A DNA stretch of 64,000 bases from Bacteroidota bacterium (GTDB lineage: Bacteria; Bacteroidota; Bacteroidia; Bacteroidales; F082), in NCBI GenBank assembly GCA_016715945.1, contig JADJXJ010000001.1, positions 2,046,001 to 2,110,000 on the forward strand, given 5' to 3'. Shown here in pieces: positions 15,798 to 25,402 of this stretch; position 1 is the stretch's first letter, and every line of letters starts with the position of its first letter. The notes under the pieces are model-generated. The model was not told where the DNA came from. It saw only the letters and a list, made by a program, of their open reading frames with translations, and did no database searches. Made by a program: the position numbers and the translations under genes.

Positions 15798-18158
15798 TCA
15801 GAATTTGATGTTGTACGACACCGAAGGAATCAGCGGAAAGATAGACACCTGCTTGAGCCTGTTGTAGCTGTTGCCGTTTGACGAATACTCAGTGGTCAGG
15901 TAATAGAAATAAGGGTTGCGGCGGTTGTAGGCATTATACAGGCCCACCTCCCAGGTGCGTGTAAAATGTGGTTTGACGGCCGAGAACCTGGCAGACAGAT
16001 CCAGCCGGTGAAAAGCTTTCATGCGGTAGGCATTGAGCTCGCCATAGTCGGACACCTCGTAAGGAAAGTAGTAGGGCATCCCCATATCGGTGGGAAGGGG
16101 AAAGGGATTGAAGGTGAATGCAGGATAAGACGCAAGGGGCAGACTTACCGCATTGCCCGTGCCATAGACCCAGCTTGCCGAGATGCTCACCCTTGGACTG
16201 ATTTCGTGGATAACCACCAGCGACACATCGTGCCGGCGATCGTAGCGGGCAAAAAACTTGCGGCCAAAGTTTACCTCGTCAAACTGCAATTGTGTCCACG
16301 ACAGGGTGTAACCAACCCAGCCGTTGGTGCGGCCCGTTTTTTTGTGCACCAGCAGCTCGGTTCCATACGACCAGCCTTGCCCGGAGGTAACATTGTCCTG
16401 CCAGGTAAAATTCTGAGCCTCAGAGGGGTCGTCGATCAGCAGAAAGCTCGCACCCGGGCGATAGCCGAGAATCTTGTTGCTTTTCTTGTAATAGGCTTCA
16501 AGGGTGGCCGAGAATCCGCGTTCTTCAAAGTCTTTGGCTGCGCCCAGCGAAACCTGGCGGGAATGCTGAGGCGCCACCCGGTCGGTCGAAGGTACCCAAA
16601 GATCCGTAGGCAGGCCCAAACCGGTATTGCTGAGCAAATGCACAAACTGGTTCATGTCGGCATAGGCTGCCTTGAGCGAAAGGTCGGGACGCAGCACATA
16701 ATTGAGCGAGAGGCGGGGTTCGGGGGCCAGGCGATTTTTGCTTTCGGCCACAAAGTGCGTCAGCCTCAGGCCGGCATTCATGCTGAATCGCTGGCCAAAC
16801 AACAGATGATTCTCGACATAAACGGCCGACTCGAACGAATCGTAAGCCGTTTTCGACTTGAAATCGAAGGCGGTTTGCGAATCGATCTCTACGATGGCAT
16901 TGGGCTGAAAGTGGTGAAAGGTGGTCTGCGCCCCTGTCCTGAGCTTATATTCGGGCGAGGCGTGGTATTCTAGATCGAATTTGGCCGATACATCACGGAT
17001 GCCGGAGTTGTAGTTGAGCCGGTATTTCCGGCCGTATTCCTCAAATTTATTGTACACATTAAAGTCGTACTCGCTGAAAATGAGCGATGTATTGCTGAAC
17101 ACCTTGTTGTTGAACAGGTGGTTCCAGCGCAGGGTAGCAGTCTGGTTTTGCCAGTACAGCCCGCCTTCGTAGAGCACATCGCGCGATTCGCGGTTGCGGA
17201 AGAAAAACTTATCCCGTCCGAAATAGCCGCTCAGATAGAGTTTGTTTTTCGGCCCGAAGTCGTAATTGACTTTGGCATTGAGGTCATAAAAATAGTACCC
17301 GGCCCTGCCCTCCTGGTTGAAAAATGGTGCGGCGAGGGCGTCGATGTAGGTGCGTCGCCCGGAGACGAGGAAAGAAGCTTTGGTTTTCTGGATGGGGCCT
17401 TCGAGGGTTAAACGCGAGGCGATGAGACCGATTCCGGCTTCACCGCTCAGCTTTTCTTTATTGCCGTCTTTCATGGTCATTTCCACAACCGAGGAAAGCC
17501 GACCGCCATAACGTGCCGGAAACCCGCCCTTGATCAGCTCGATGCTTTTCAAGGCATCGCCATTGAAAATGGAAAAAAAGCCAAAGAGGTGAAACGCATT
17601 GTACACTGTGGCATCATCCAGCACGATCAGGTTCTGGTCGGGTCCCCCGCCACGCACATAGAGGCCACTACTGCCTTCGTTGCCTTTTTGCACGCCGGGC
17701 ATCAGCTGAAGTGTTTTGAAAACATCCTTCTCGCCAAGCAGCGAGGGCACCTCGCGCACCTGATTCACCGGCAGCGCAATGATGCTCATTTGGTTGGTTT
17801 GGGCCACACCTTCGAGGCGGCCGCCAACCACCTCTACCTCGCCCAGTGTGATGGTCGGATCGAGCTCTATATCGGCCGAGCGGTTGGCTGTCAGCTGCAC
17901 TTTGAGCAACACGGGCTGATAGCCTACAAAGGAAAACTGCACCTCATGCTCTCCCTCGGGCAAAGTGAGCGAATAAAAACCGTAGTTGTTGGTGACCGTA
18001 CCGCTGCGCAGGGCCGCCACATACACATTGACGCCCGGCAACAGCTCACGGCTACCCATTTCGCGCACAAATCCACTCAGGGTATAGCGGTTTTGGGCTG
18101 TAAGCATGAGCGCTGTGGAAAACAACCACACAACTAATAACAACGCTTTTCGGTTCAT
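15798..18158 (-). CDS. TonB-dependent receptor with CarboxypepD_reg-like N-terminal domain
   Basis: A 786-residue outer-membrane transporter. A signal peptide (ends LMLTAQN) is followed by a carboxypeptidase-regulatory-like domain (YTLSGFVREMGSRELLPGVN ...), a plug domain (SLLGEKDVFKTLQLMPGVQK; LYVRGGGPDQNLIVLDDATV), and a 22-strand-type barrel ending in the aromatic VSYNIKF. No DUF4974-linked sensor extension is seen. Paired with DUF4249 rather than SusD, so it is not a standard polysaccharide utilisation locus; the ligand could be a peptide, metal chelate or siderophore. A -7 box lies 42 bases upstream. Confidence 0.95.
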   Translation of the reverse strand: MNRKALLLVVWLFSTALMLTAQNRYTLSGFVREMGSRELLPGVNVYVAALRSGTVTNNYGFYSLTLPEGEHEVQFSFVGYQPVLLKVQLTANRSADIELDPTITLGEVEVVGGRLEGVAQTNQMSIIALPVNQVREVPSLLGEKDVFKTLQLMPGVQKGNEGSSGLYVRGGGPDQNLIVLDDATVYNAFHLFGFFSIFNGDALKSIELIKGGFPARYGGRLSSVVEMTMKDGNKEKLSGEAGIGLIASRLTLEGPIQKTKASFLVSGRRTYIDALAAPFFNQEGRAGYYFYDLNAKVNYDFGPKNKLYLSGYFGRDKFFFRNRESRDVLYEGGLYWQNQTATLRWNHLFNNKVFSNTSLIFSEYDFNVYNKFEEYGRKYRLNYNSGIRDVSAKFDLEYHASPEYKLRTGAQTTFHHFQPNAIVEIDSQTAFDFKSKTAYDSFESAVYVENHLLFGQRFSMNAGLRLTHFVAESKNRLAPEPRLSLNYVLRPDLSLKAAYADMNQFVHLLSNTGLGLPTDLWVPSTDRVAPQHSRQVSLGAAKDFEERGFSATLEAYYKKSNKILGYRPGASFLLIDDPSEAQNFTWQDNVTSGQGWSYGTELLVHKKTGRTNGWVGYTLSWTQLQFDEVNFGRKFFARYDRRHDVSLVVIHEISPRVSISASWVYGTGNAVSLPLASYPAFTFNPFPLPTDMGMPYYFPYEVSDYGELNAYRMKAFHRLDLSARFSAVKPHFTRTWEVGLYNAYNRRNPYFYYLTTEYSSNGNSYNRLKQVSIFPLIPSVSYNIKF

Positions 18159-18199
18159 GGCTCGGTGTTATAATTTCTGATCAATAGGTCAACCGATCG

Positions 18200-18207
18200 C
18201 AAAGTTA
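18200..18207 (-). promoter_or_regulatory. -7 box for the TonB receptor operon
   Basis: TAACTTTG on the minus strand, 42 bases upstream of ATG 18158. Confidence 0.55.
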
Positions 18208-18331
18208 ATCATGCAACCACAGGGCATGAAAAAATAAATCCTCGTGATTTACAAAATTTTAGGCAAAATGCGAACAGCTCACCTCGTAGGTGTCCGTAAT
18301 GTTCATACACGAAAGGATTCGAAAATCCGGT

Positions 18332-20299
18332 TCAGATTTTTTTCAGCACAATCCGCTCCGCATGCTTATCAACAATAAGCGTAAGAAAATTGCGCAGGGT
18401 ATCATAATGTTGAGGAGGTATCAGCTCGGCTGAAAGGTTTGACTGGAACTGTATGTTCAGTTTATTGCCCGTAGCAGCTACATTGTACACAAAGCTTCCC
18501 ATGTTGTCGGGCATGGAGAGGCGTTGCGGTTTGGGCAACGATTCCACTTCCACCCCTTCGGGCAGCGTAATCGTGATGGTTAATTTACGTGCCGTTCTGC
18601 TATCGAAAAACACCGGAAACTCGCGCTTCTCGCTCTTCAAAGGGTTTTCGGTTTCCTGCCAGATGAGCATCGGATTCAGATATATGTAGGGTTCAGCAGA
18701 ATTTGCCATATTGTCGAAAGCCACATCCATGGTTTCAACAATTTTTGGCTCATTTCCTTCCAGGCCACTGAATTCAATGTGAGACACCTCCATATCCGGG
18801 TATTTATCCATCAACCATTTGAGGTATCCTTCCTTGCGTTCAGCTGTGATGTACCGGCTACGGAATGAAACAGCGCTGAAGTTTTCGTGAATCTGACGCA
18901 CCTTGCCGGCTATGGTCATGTCCGGATTCAGGTTCAATATTGCCTGAACACTATAGCTTCCCGTGTTCGGATTTGGTATTTGAATTCTGACGGTTTTATT
19001 GTTTTTACCGATAACTATTCCGTCCATGTTAAGTGCCCTTGGTGGAAGAAAGCCGGCAATAAGCCCTTTTTCGGTGGCATCGAGAAAAACCTCTTTTTCA
19101 CCCAAACGCACCATCGCCACAACATAATCGATCTGAGCCAAACTCGGATGGGTGAAATTGAGCATTCCTCTTCGGCGACTGTTCATAATCACAGGCACCA
19201 CATCCAGTTGGGCTTTAGTAAGCAGGTTAATCAGCAACAGGTTGATATCCCCGATATTTCCTGTATTATTGGAAAGCAGCTTGCGCAAACCTTCCTGTGT
19301 TTGCTCGCCAGAGCTTTCGTTCCATGCAAAATTGTCGCGAACGTAATAGTAGAGATAATTCATGCGTTCGGCTTCATCAAGCTTCATGGCCTCGTCAACA
19401 ACCGGATTGAGCTCGCTCAGGCGCTGCCGGATCGGCTCTCCGAACGACTCCGCTTTCATGAGTTCAACAGCTATATCATCCCAGGTGCTCGAATAGTTGT
19501 AAATCTTGCCAGAAGGCATCTGAATACTCGCCAGATCATGCACAACATGAGCCCGGTAATTATTCATGTTTAATACGAAAGGCTCATCGCGCAACGAACC
19601 GACATTGCTCGCACTGTATATCTCCACATTGATTCCATAGGTAACATTGCTTCCGGCCGAACCTGTGCCCAATATCCCATTTTTGCTCTCAACACGTTGC
19701 GTCATTTTAATAGGGATACCTTTGACAGCCTTGTGAAACCGGAAGTATTCGGGCAGCTCTACCTGATAGTCAACAAAATCGACCGGGATGCGGTATTGCA
19801 AATAAAAGGGTCTTAAACTTATGGAAGCCGGCTCCGACAACTCATATTCAATATCAATCACCGATCCGGGGACAACTCCCGGCATGGCAGCTTTTCGCAA
19901 TTTGTTGCTTTTGTTGATTGTTTCATTAAATATGTCTTTGTTTTCCAGCCGCTGTTCGACCACTTTCCCATTCTGAAGATTAAAAGTGCTGGCTTTCAGG
20001 CTTGTGAAGCTTCCATCGGTGTGATAAGGTATTTCGATGTTGCCCCACGAAACGCCCTCCTGGCTGAATATCTTGATGCGCATATGCACCTGTGTATATA
20101 GCCTGAAAAAACCACTGCTTGTTCCGAACTCATAAAACCGCCGGCACGAAAGATGCGTGATGGCTGCTTCTGCATCAGGTTCAGCCGGATGTTACTTCAA
20201 CTCCAACTCCAGAGCGGAAACCTTTCTGAACTTAATATTCTGTGCTTGCATATCGCAGGCCAAAAGCAGCACAACAAGCGATAAAATGAGTGGTCTCAT
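18332..20299 (-). pseudogene. DUF3857/transglutaminase-like protein B, interrupted by an in-frame TAA
   Basis: Starts at ATG 20299 (MRPLILSLVVLLLACDMQAQ, a signal peptide), reads 35 codons and meets TAA at 20194-20192. The frame then continues without another stop for more than 600 codons to 18332. Residues after the stop (HPAEPDAEAAI ..., VHMRIKIFSQEGVSWG) are normal family sequence, so the TAA probably replaces a sense codon such as CAA. The transglutaminase-like part reads TGNIGDINLLLINLLTKAQL, with no cysteine at the catalytic place, so this is a catalytically dead paralogue. A restart at 20089 (ATG) would lack a signal peptide. Either a recent pseudogene or an assembly error; readthrough is a remote option. 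Confidence 0.8.
20192..20194 (-). other. In-frame TAA inside gene B
   Basis: Codon 36 of gene B. Family-like sequence continues in the same frame on both sides. It is exactly 592 codons downstream of the equivalent TAA in gene A. Confidence 0.85.
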
Positions 20300-22207
20300 A
20301 GGTTTTGGTTTGATTAATACGATCTGTAACTGATCAAGTCGGGCAATCTCCCTGCGGAATTGCTGATATTCGGCGTATTCTTCCGGCCTGTAAAGCCCCG
20401 GTTGCAATTGCAGATACCGGATATAAGTAATTGTCTGATCGGGATTTTGCACCACTTTAAAACTGTATGTTCCAAAACGGCTTTTAAGCTCCTGTTCCGA
20501 TGGCATGGATTCGACCTCGTATGCCGGCGGCAAATGAATGACAGTGGTGTCAGCATCTGTAAAACCCCGAAGAATCTGGAATGGCAGCTTTCGGTCAGGG
20601 TAGCGTGGCGGCACATCGGTCAGGCGGTTAAATGCATTCAGCGGCACAAACATCCTGTTTCCGGTTACAGTGCCGTAAGCGGTCGCATGAAGGGTCAGAT
20701 GTTCCTGCAGCACCGGCCTGTTGTCGGCCTGATTGAAACCAATCTTCCCAAAGCTGATGTGTTGCAGTTGGCTCCAATGCTTACGGTAGAAGTCTTCTAC
20801 ATCCTGGAGCTTTGCCCACGTCAAAGGAAAGCGGTTGTCGAACTGGGCTCCGGCAGTGCGGATAAAAATTTCTGCACCCATATTGCCCCCGGCAGTCAAC
20901 GAAATGGATGAGCTGCTGGATTGCGTACTCACGCCGGCAGGATAATCCGGGGTGCGGGCAATGTATGCCCGGCTTCCTGCCAGGCTGAGCACCGTGCTGT
21001 TGTCGGTAAACCCACCCAGGTATCCAAACGGAATATACGCGTTGGTGGTTTCGAGCCAGATTGTGGTATCAGGCAAGGGTACGCTCACAATCACATGATT
21101 GCCCTGTATGGCTACATGCGAGGTATCGATGCACTTCATTTCGTTATTGCCAGCATAAACAATGGAGTAAGTGGCCGGCAAACCTGCTGCTTCGAGCAGG
21201 GCAATGGTATAAAAAGATAATGCCTTGCAATCGCCATAGCCCCGCCTGTCCACATCGGCCACCGGCAAAGGCTTCCATCCACCGATGCCAATGGCCACAT
21301 TCACATACCTGGTTTTGCGCTGCATATACTGATATACAGCCCTTGCCTGCTGAACCGGATCAGGAAATTTATCTGCCAGGGATCTCATTTCGGCTTTTGT
21401 TGCTTCGGGCAGCCGATCCCTGCCCAGGAGCATATTGCTGTGATACCACTTCCCAAACTGCTCCCAGGTATCTGCCTGTCCCTCAAGGCCCATCAGTGCA
21501 AACTTATTCAGCGAAAAACCGGCCGAAGGCAAAAAGTGCTCGTGCAAGGGCACCCCGTACTCGTGAATTAATGCAGGGATATTGCTCACAGTTGCGCTGA
21601 ACAGCCCGGGTTCGCTGCGCGTTGTCACTCCAAACTGTGCCTCCTGTTTCATTGACCGGTTCAGATTCCAGGCTGCAGGATATGTGATGCTGTAGGATGC
21701 GCGCTCCAAGCTTTGGTGGTAATACTTTACGGGCATCCATTCAGGCAGAAATGCCGTGTTGTTCGACCTGATAACCGACTTAAAATGAAATGTATATGGG
21801 TATGACACGGGTGTAAAATCCATTACTTTGATGCGGTCGTCGGAGAAAACGGTTCCCGCCGGAACCGCACTCAGGTCGTGAATGTCGTTCCCCGTAATCT
21901 TTCTTATTTCTTTGCCTGCGGCATCGTAAACCCTGGCAGAAAGATGCACGATACGCGTGGATTTGTCTTAATGCTGATAGGCATCAATGTGGGCATTGCC
22001 CGACCGGTTAAATACTGTGATCGCCCACTCCCTGCTTACCTGCATTTCATACTTTTTGCTCACCTCAACTTTGATCTCCGACATGCGGACCACCGAATTG
22101 GCATGCTTACGCAGGGCATCTGGTATTGCAGATACCGGAAAAGTTTGCGGATGCAATAAATGCGGGATAAGACCAAGTATTAGCAGTAACCTGAAGCCTA
22201 ACGACAT
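20300..22207 (-). pseudogene. DUF3857/transglutaminase-like protein A, interrupted by TAA and lacking its own stop
   Basis: ATG 22207 begins a signal peptide (MSLGFRLLLILGLIPHLL). At codon 80 TAA (21970-21968) interrupts typical DUF3857 sequence: AITVFNRSGNAHIDAYQH, then the stop, then DKSTRIVHLSARVYDAAG; a Tyr codon is the likely ancestor. The rest is intact, with the transglutaminase core RRGYGDCKALSFYTIALLEA containing the catalytic Cys. The family's usual C-terminus (QIVLIK) is reached, but no stop follows: the frame runs straight into the ATG of gene B at 20299. So A and B are one frame broken only by two TAA codons. This paralogue keeps the active site; B does not. Confidence 0.8.
21968..21970 (-). 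other. In-frame TAA inside gene A
   Basis: Codon 80 of gene A, flanked in frame by conserved DUF3857 sequence. TAA serves as a normal stop elsewhere in the window (for example mdh and the sirtuin gene), so the genetic code is not changed. Confidence 0.85.
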
Positions 22208-22213
22208 ACACAA

Positions 22214-22242
22214 GCAATCAAGTGAACACTTGTTTTGATTGC
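22214..22242 (-). promoter_or_regulatory. Hairpin at the 5' end of the DUF3857 operon transcript
   Basis: Inverted arms GCAATCA / TGATTGC (7 bp) enclose a second inner AGTG / CACT pairing. The element lies 6 bases upstream of ATG 22207 and directly downstream of a -7-like box, so the mRNA would begin in or at the hairpin. It may control mRNA stability or translation; an operator is also possible. Confidence 0.45.
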
Positions 22243-22250
22243 TAAAAGTA
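22243..22250 (-). promoter_or_regulatory. Near-consensus -7 box for the DUF3857 operon
   Basis: TACTTTTA differs from TAnnTTTG in the last base. A TTTTTTGG stretch lies about 20 bases upstream as a possible -33 element. Confidence 0.4.
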
Positions 22251-22330
22251 AACAATATTGTTAAAAACCAAAAAAGTGTTAAAAATTTTTAGCCTCTTCC
22301 TACCGGCTGCAATCGCCTGTTTCCTGGCAT

Positions 22331-22357
22331 AAAAAAAAACCCTGCAAGGCTGCAGAG
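22331..22357 (-). terminator. Terminator after tRNA-Gln
   Basis: On the minus strand CTCTGCA / TGCAGGG pair (7 bp, one GU) around a 4-base loop, then nine T residues, 13 bases past the tRNA 3' end. Confidence 0.85.
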
Positions 22358-22370
22358 CTTTTACCTGTGT

Positions 22371-22442
22371 TGCCCGACTAGGGGTCGAACCTAGACTTTT
22401 CTGATCCAGAGTCAGACGTGTTGCCAATTACACCATCGGGCA
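22371..22442 (-). tRNA. tRNA-Gln (anticodon CUG)
   Basis: The 72-base minus-strand sequence folds as a cloverleaf. The acceptor is TGCCCGA / TCGGGCA, the anticodon stem TCTGA / TCAGA holds the loop CTCTGGA with anticodon CTG, and the T-arm CTAGG-TTCGACC-CCTAG is canonical. It reads CAG. CCA is not encoded. It lies 86 bases downstream of glnS on the same strand, with its own promoter and terminator. Confidence 0.95.
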
Positions 22443-22451
22443 ATGCGGATG

Positions 22452-22459
22452 CAAAGTTA
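22452..22459 (-). promoter_or_regulatory. -7 box for tRNA-Gln
   Basis: TAACTTTG on the minus strand, 9 bases before the tRNA. A TTG lies 19 bases further upstream, the consensus -33 spacing. Confidence 0.6.
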
Positions 22460-22528
22460 CGCAATGCGAAAAAAATGGCAAGGTTTTTTCACAAAATCTT
22501 TATATCAGATGCACTGCGCTACTGATAA

Positions 22529-24241
22529 TCAGCTGTGTTTTTCTTTAATCTTCGACCATTCGTCCTTGAGGGCAACAGTTCGGTTGAACACCGGCATGTC
22601 GGCTGTGCTGTCGGGATCGACGCAGAAGTAGCCCACACGCTGAAACTGAAACTTGTCTCCCGGTTTGACATTGGCCAGCGAAGGCTCGATTTTGCAATTG
22701 CGCAGCACTTTAAGGGAGTTGGGATTCAGAAACTCAAGGAAATCGTGGTCTTTGTGGCCTGCCGGGTCTTCGTCCATAAACAGGCGATCGTAGAGCCTGA
22801 CTTCAGCCTCACGTGCGGTGCCGGCTTCCACCCAGTGCAGGGTTCCCTTCACCTTGGGCTGTTTTGTGCCTGTGCCACTGCGGGTCTCAGGGTCGTAGGT
22901 GCAAAGTATGCGTGTTATATTGCCTTCGGCATCGGTTTCGAAGCTTTCGCATTTCACCACATAAGCGCCTTTGAGCCTTACCTCACGGCCTGGCGCCAGC
23001 CTGAAGAATTTTGCCGGTGGGTTGGCCATGAAGTCGTCGCGCTCAATGTAGAGCTTGCGTCCGAAGGGTACTTCGCGGAAACCGGCTTCGGGGTCTTCGG
23101 GATTGTTTTCGAGACTTACGGTCTCGATCTGATTTTCAGGATAATTGGTGATGATCAGTTCAACCGGGTCGAGCACGGCCATCACACGCGGGGCAGTTTT
23201 GTTGAGGTCTTCGCGCACGCTGAATTCGAGCAGGCTCACATCAATCACATTGTCGCGTTTGGCCACGCCGATGCGTTCGGCAAAGTTGCGTATCGAAGCC
23301 GGTGTGTAACCCCTGCGCCTCATGCCTGCTATGGTAGGCATGCGCGGATCGTCCCAGCCTTTTACATGACCTTGCTGGACAAGCTGCAACAGTTTGCGTT
23401 TGCTCATCACGGTGTACGACAGGTTGAGCCGGGCAAACTCAATCTGGCGCGGGCGGTAGTCTCCGTCGGCTATCTGGTCCAGAAACCAGTCGTACAGCGG
23501 GCGATGCACCTCAAATTCCAGTGTGCACAGCGAATGTGTGATGCCTTCGAGGTAATCGCTCTGGCCATGGGCATAGTCGTACATGGGATAAATCACCCAC
23601 TTGTTGCCCGTGCGGTGGTGCTCTTTTTTGAGGATGCGGTACATGATCGGGTCGCGCATGTGCATGTTGGGCGAAGCCATATCAATTTTTGCGCGCAACA
23701 CCCTGCTGCCTTCTTCAAACTCCCCGTTTTTCATGCCCTCAAACAAGCGCAGGTTTTCTTCTACCGAACGGTTGCGGTAAGGGCTTTCGATACCGGGCCG
23801 GGTGGGCACCCCACGCTGCTGGCTGATCACTTCCTGCGGCTGATCGTCCACATAGGCCAGCCCTTTCGTGATAAGCATCACAGCCCATTCGTAAAGCTGG
23901 TCAAAGTAGTCGCTGGCATAGTAAGGATCCTTATCCCACTGAAAACCAAGCCAACGCACGTCTTCCATAATCGACTCCACGTATTCGGTGTCCTCGGTTT
24001 CGGGATTGGTATCGTCGAAACGCAGGTTGCATTTGCCACCATACTGGGCAGCCACGCCAAAGTTGAGGCAGATCGATTTGGCATGACCGATATGCAGGTA
24101 TCCGTTGGGCTCAGGAGGAAAACGGGTATGCACCCTTCCTCCGTTTTTTCCTTGCTGCAGGTCTTCTTCTATGATGGCTTCGATGAAATTCAACGACTTT
24201 TTGCCGTCCTCATTCAGGAGGTTTTCGCTGGCGTTCTCCAT
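22529..24241 (-). CDS. glnS: Glutaminyl-tRNA synthetase
   Basis: Charges tRNA-Gln directly. The 570-residue class I synthetase has the HIGH motif in FPPEPNGYLHIGHAKSICLN and the KMSKS-like motif VMSKRKLLQLV, with FDDTNPETED and the GlnRS-specific two-barrel C-terminal domain up to FNRTVALKDEW. I chose ATG 24241 (MENASENLLNEDG) because the frame upstream of it lies before the promoter. Presence of GlnRS implies no need for the GatCAB route for Gln. Its tRNA substrate gene is directly downstream. The gene is about the length of other Bacteroidetes GlnRS proteins. Confidence 0.97.
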   Translation of the reverse strand: MENASENLLNEDGKKSLNFIEAIIEEDLQQGKNGGRVHTRFPPEPNGYLHIGHAKSICLNFGVAAQYGGKCNLRFDDTNPETEDTEYVESIMEDVRWLGFQWDKDPYYASDYFDQLYEWAVMLITKGLAYVDDQPQEVISQQRGVPTRPGIESPYRNRSVEENLRLFEGMKNGEFEEGSRVLRAKIDMASPNMHMRDPIMYRILKKEHHRTGNKWVIYPMYDYAHGQSDYLEGITHSLCTLEFEVHRPLYDWFLDQIADGDYRPRQIEFARLNLSYTVMSKRKLLQLVQQGHVKGWDDPRMPTIAGMRRRGYTPASIRNFAERIGVAKRDNVIDVSLLEFSVREDLNKTAPRVMAVLDPVELIITNYPENQIETVSLENNPEDPEAGFREVPFGRKLYIERDDFMANPPAKFFRLAPGREVRLKGAYVVKCESFETDAEGNITRILCTYDPETRSGTGTKQPKVKGTLHWVEAGTAREAEVRLYDRLFMDEDPAGHKDHDFLEFLNPNSLKVLRNCKIEPSLANVKPGDKFQFQRVGYFCVDPDSTADMPVFNRTVALKDEWSKIKEKHS

Positions 24242-24278
24242 GGCTGTGGTAGTTTGGCTTGCTCTTTTAATAAAGGTG

Positions 24279-24286
24279 CAAAAGTA
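24279..24286 (-). promoter_or_regulatory. -7 box for glnS
   Basis: TACTTTTG on the minus strand, 38 bases upstream of ATG 24241. Confidence 0.55.
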
Positions 24287-24318
24287 GTGTTTTTTACCAT
24301 TTTGCCCCTCGGAGCCTG

Positions 24319-25203
24319 CTATGCAAAACGGTCGAGAATCTGACGCACCTGAGCTACGTATCCGCCACCGAACAGGTTGACGTGCACGAGCAGGGGATAA
24401 AGGTTGCACAGGCCGATGCGCTCGCGCCAGCCTGGCGCCAGCGGATAGGCTTCGTGGTAAGCCGCATAAAGCCTGTGGTCGAAACCACCAAAAAGGAAAG
24501 TCATGGCCAGATCCATCTCGCGATGTCCGTAATACACCGCCGGGTCGATGAGCACTGCCGATCCTTGGCTGTCGAAGAGATAATTGCCGCTCCACAGATC
24601 GCCATGCAGCAGTGCCGGAGGTTCCTGAGGAAACAGTTGGTTCAGCCGTGCGAAGAGCTGCCCGAACTGCCGCTGCATGGCGCTGTTGATCAAGCCTTTG
24701 GCAACGGCCGTGGCAAGTTGCGGCTTGAGCCTGCGTTCCACAAAAAAATCAGACCAGTGTTGATAGCCTCCGGTGTTTTGCTGCGGCAGCGAGCCTATGT
24801 AGTTGTCGTGATCCAGCCCAAAAGTTTCGGCACTGTGCCGGTGAAGCGCTGCCAGCTCGTGTCCGAACTGTTGCCAGCTTTGTTGGTGGGGCCTTCCGGG
24901 ACGAATGTACTCCAGCATCAGAAATGCCGTATCGCCTGCGCTGGCACAGGCCAGCACGCGGGGTATGCGCACTGCCCCGGCAGCCGCAAGCAATCCAAGA
25001 CCCGCCGCTTCGGCATCGAACATCCCGGGATAACGAGCCGAGCTGTTCCACTTGACAAAATACGAACTGCCGCCTGCATCCAACCGGACTGCATCGTTGA
25101 TCGAACCTCCACCCAAAGGATGCACCTGCCACGACGCGTCAGCCCGGCCTCCAGCCCGGACGATGGCCTCTTCAATTGCCCGCTTCAGATGCGATGGTAT
25201 CAT
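24319..25203 (-). CDS. Fructosamine kinase family protein
   Basis: A 294-residue aminoglycoside-phosphotransferase-fold kinase. Motifs: VHPLGGGSINDAVRLDAG (Gly-rich start), YFVKWN (ATP-binding Lys), catalytic loop LLHGDLWSGNYLF, and metal-binding LIDPAVYYGHREMDLAM. This matches fructosamine-3-kinase-like proteins, which phosphorylate protein-bound sugars (ribulosamine/fructosamine) for repair of glycation. Bacterial members mainly use ribuloselysine or erythruloselysine. Located upstream of glnS in the same direction, 77 bases away. Confidence 0.9.
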   Translation of the reverse strand: MIPSHLKRAIEEAIVRAGGRADASWQVHPLGGGSINDAVRLDAGGSSYFVKWNSSARYPGMFDAEAAGLGLLAAAGAVRIPRVLACASAGDTAFLMLEYIRPGRPHQQSWQQFGHELAALHRHSAETFGLDHDNYIGSLPQQNTGGYQHWSDFFVERRLKPQLATAVAKGLINSAMQRQFGQLFARLNQLFPQEPPALLHGDLWSGNYLFDSQGSAVLIDPAVYYGHREMDLAMTFLFGGFDHRLYAAYHEAYPLAPGWRERIGLCNLYPLLVHVNLFGGGYVAQVRQILDRFA

Positions 25204-25340
25204 AAGGCTATTGTTAATCGGTTCACGAAAATACCAAAACTTAGCAGAGCTTTTCTCTCAGAAAGGAAAACCCCGAAAAACCGATGGAGAATCCAGTTAT
25301 TATTCTGAGTAATTAAGCATTTCAAATCCCTCAAATTTGT

Positions 25341-25348
25341 TAATTTTG
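25341..25348 (+). promoter_or_regulatory. -7 box for ptb-buk
   Basis: TAATTTTG lies 54 bases upstream of ATG 25403. Confidence 0.55.
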
Positions 25349-25402
25349 CACACTGTCTGTTAAAGAAATAACAATATTAGCTCCTTACCAAAACCACAAG
25401 CC

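Noticed and set aside
18332..22207. Reassigned TAA codon (altered genetic code)
   Set aside because: TAA is used as the normal stop of several intact genes in the window, such as mdh, the sirtuin gene and the Asp-box gene.
22535..24343. Plus-strand open frame of about 600 codons
   Set aside because: It lies antisense to glnS, which has full class I motifs; the plus-strand protein is rich in His, Val and Phe and has no family features, as expected of a shadow frame.
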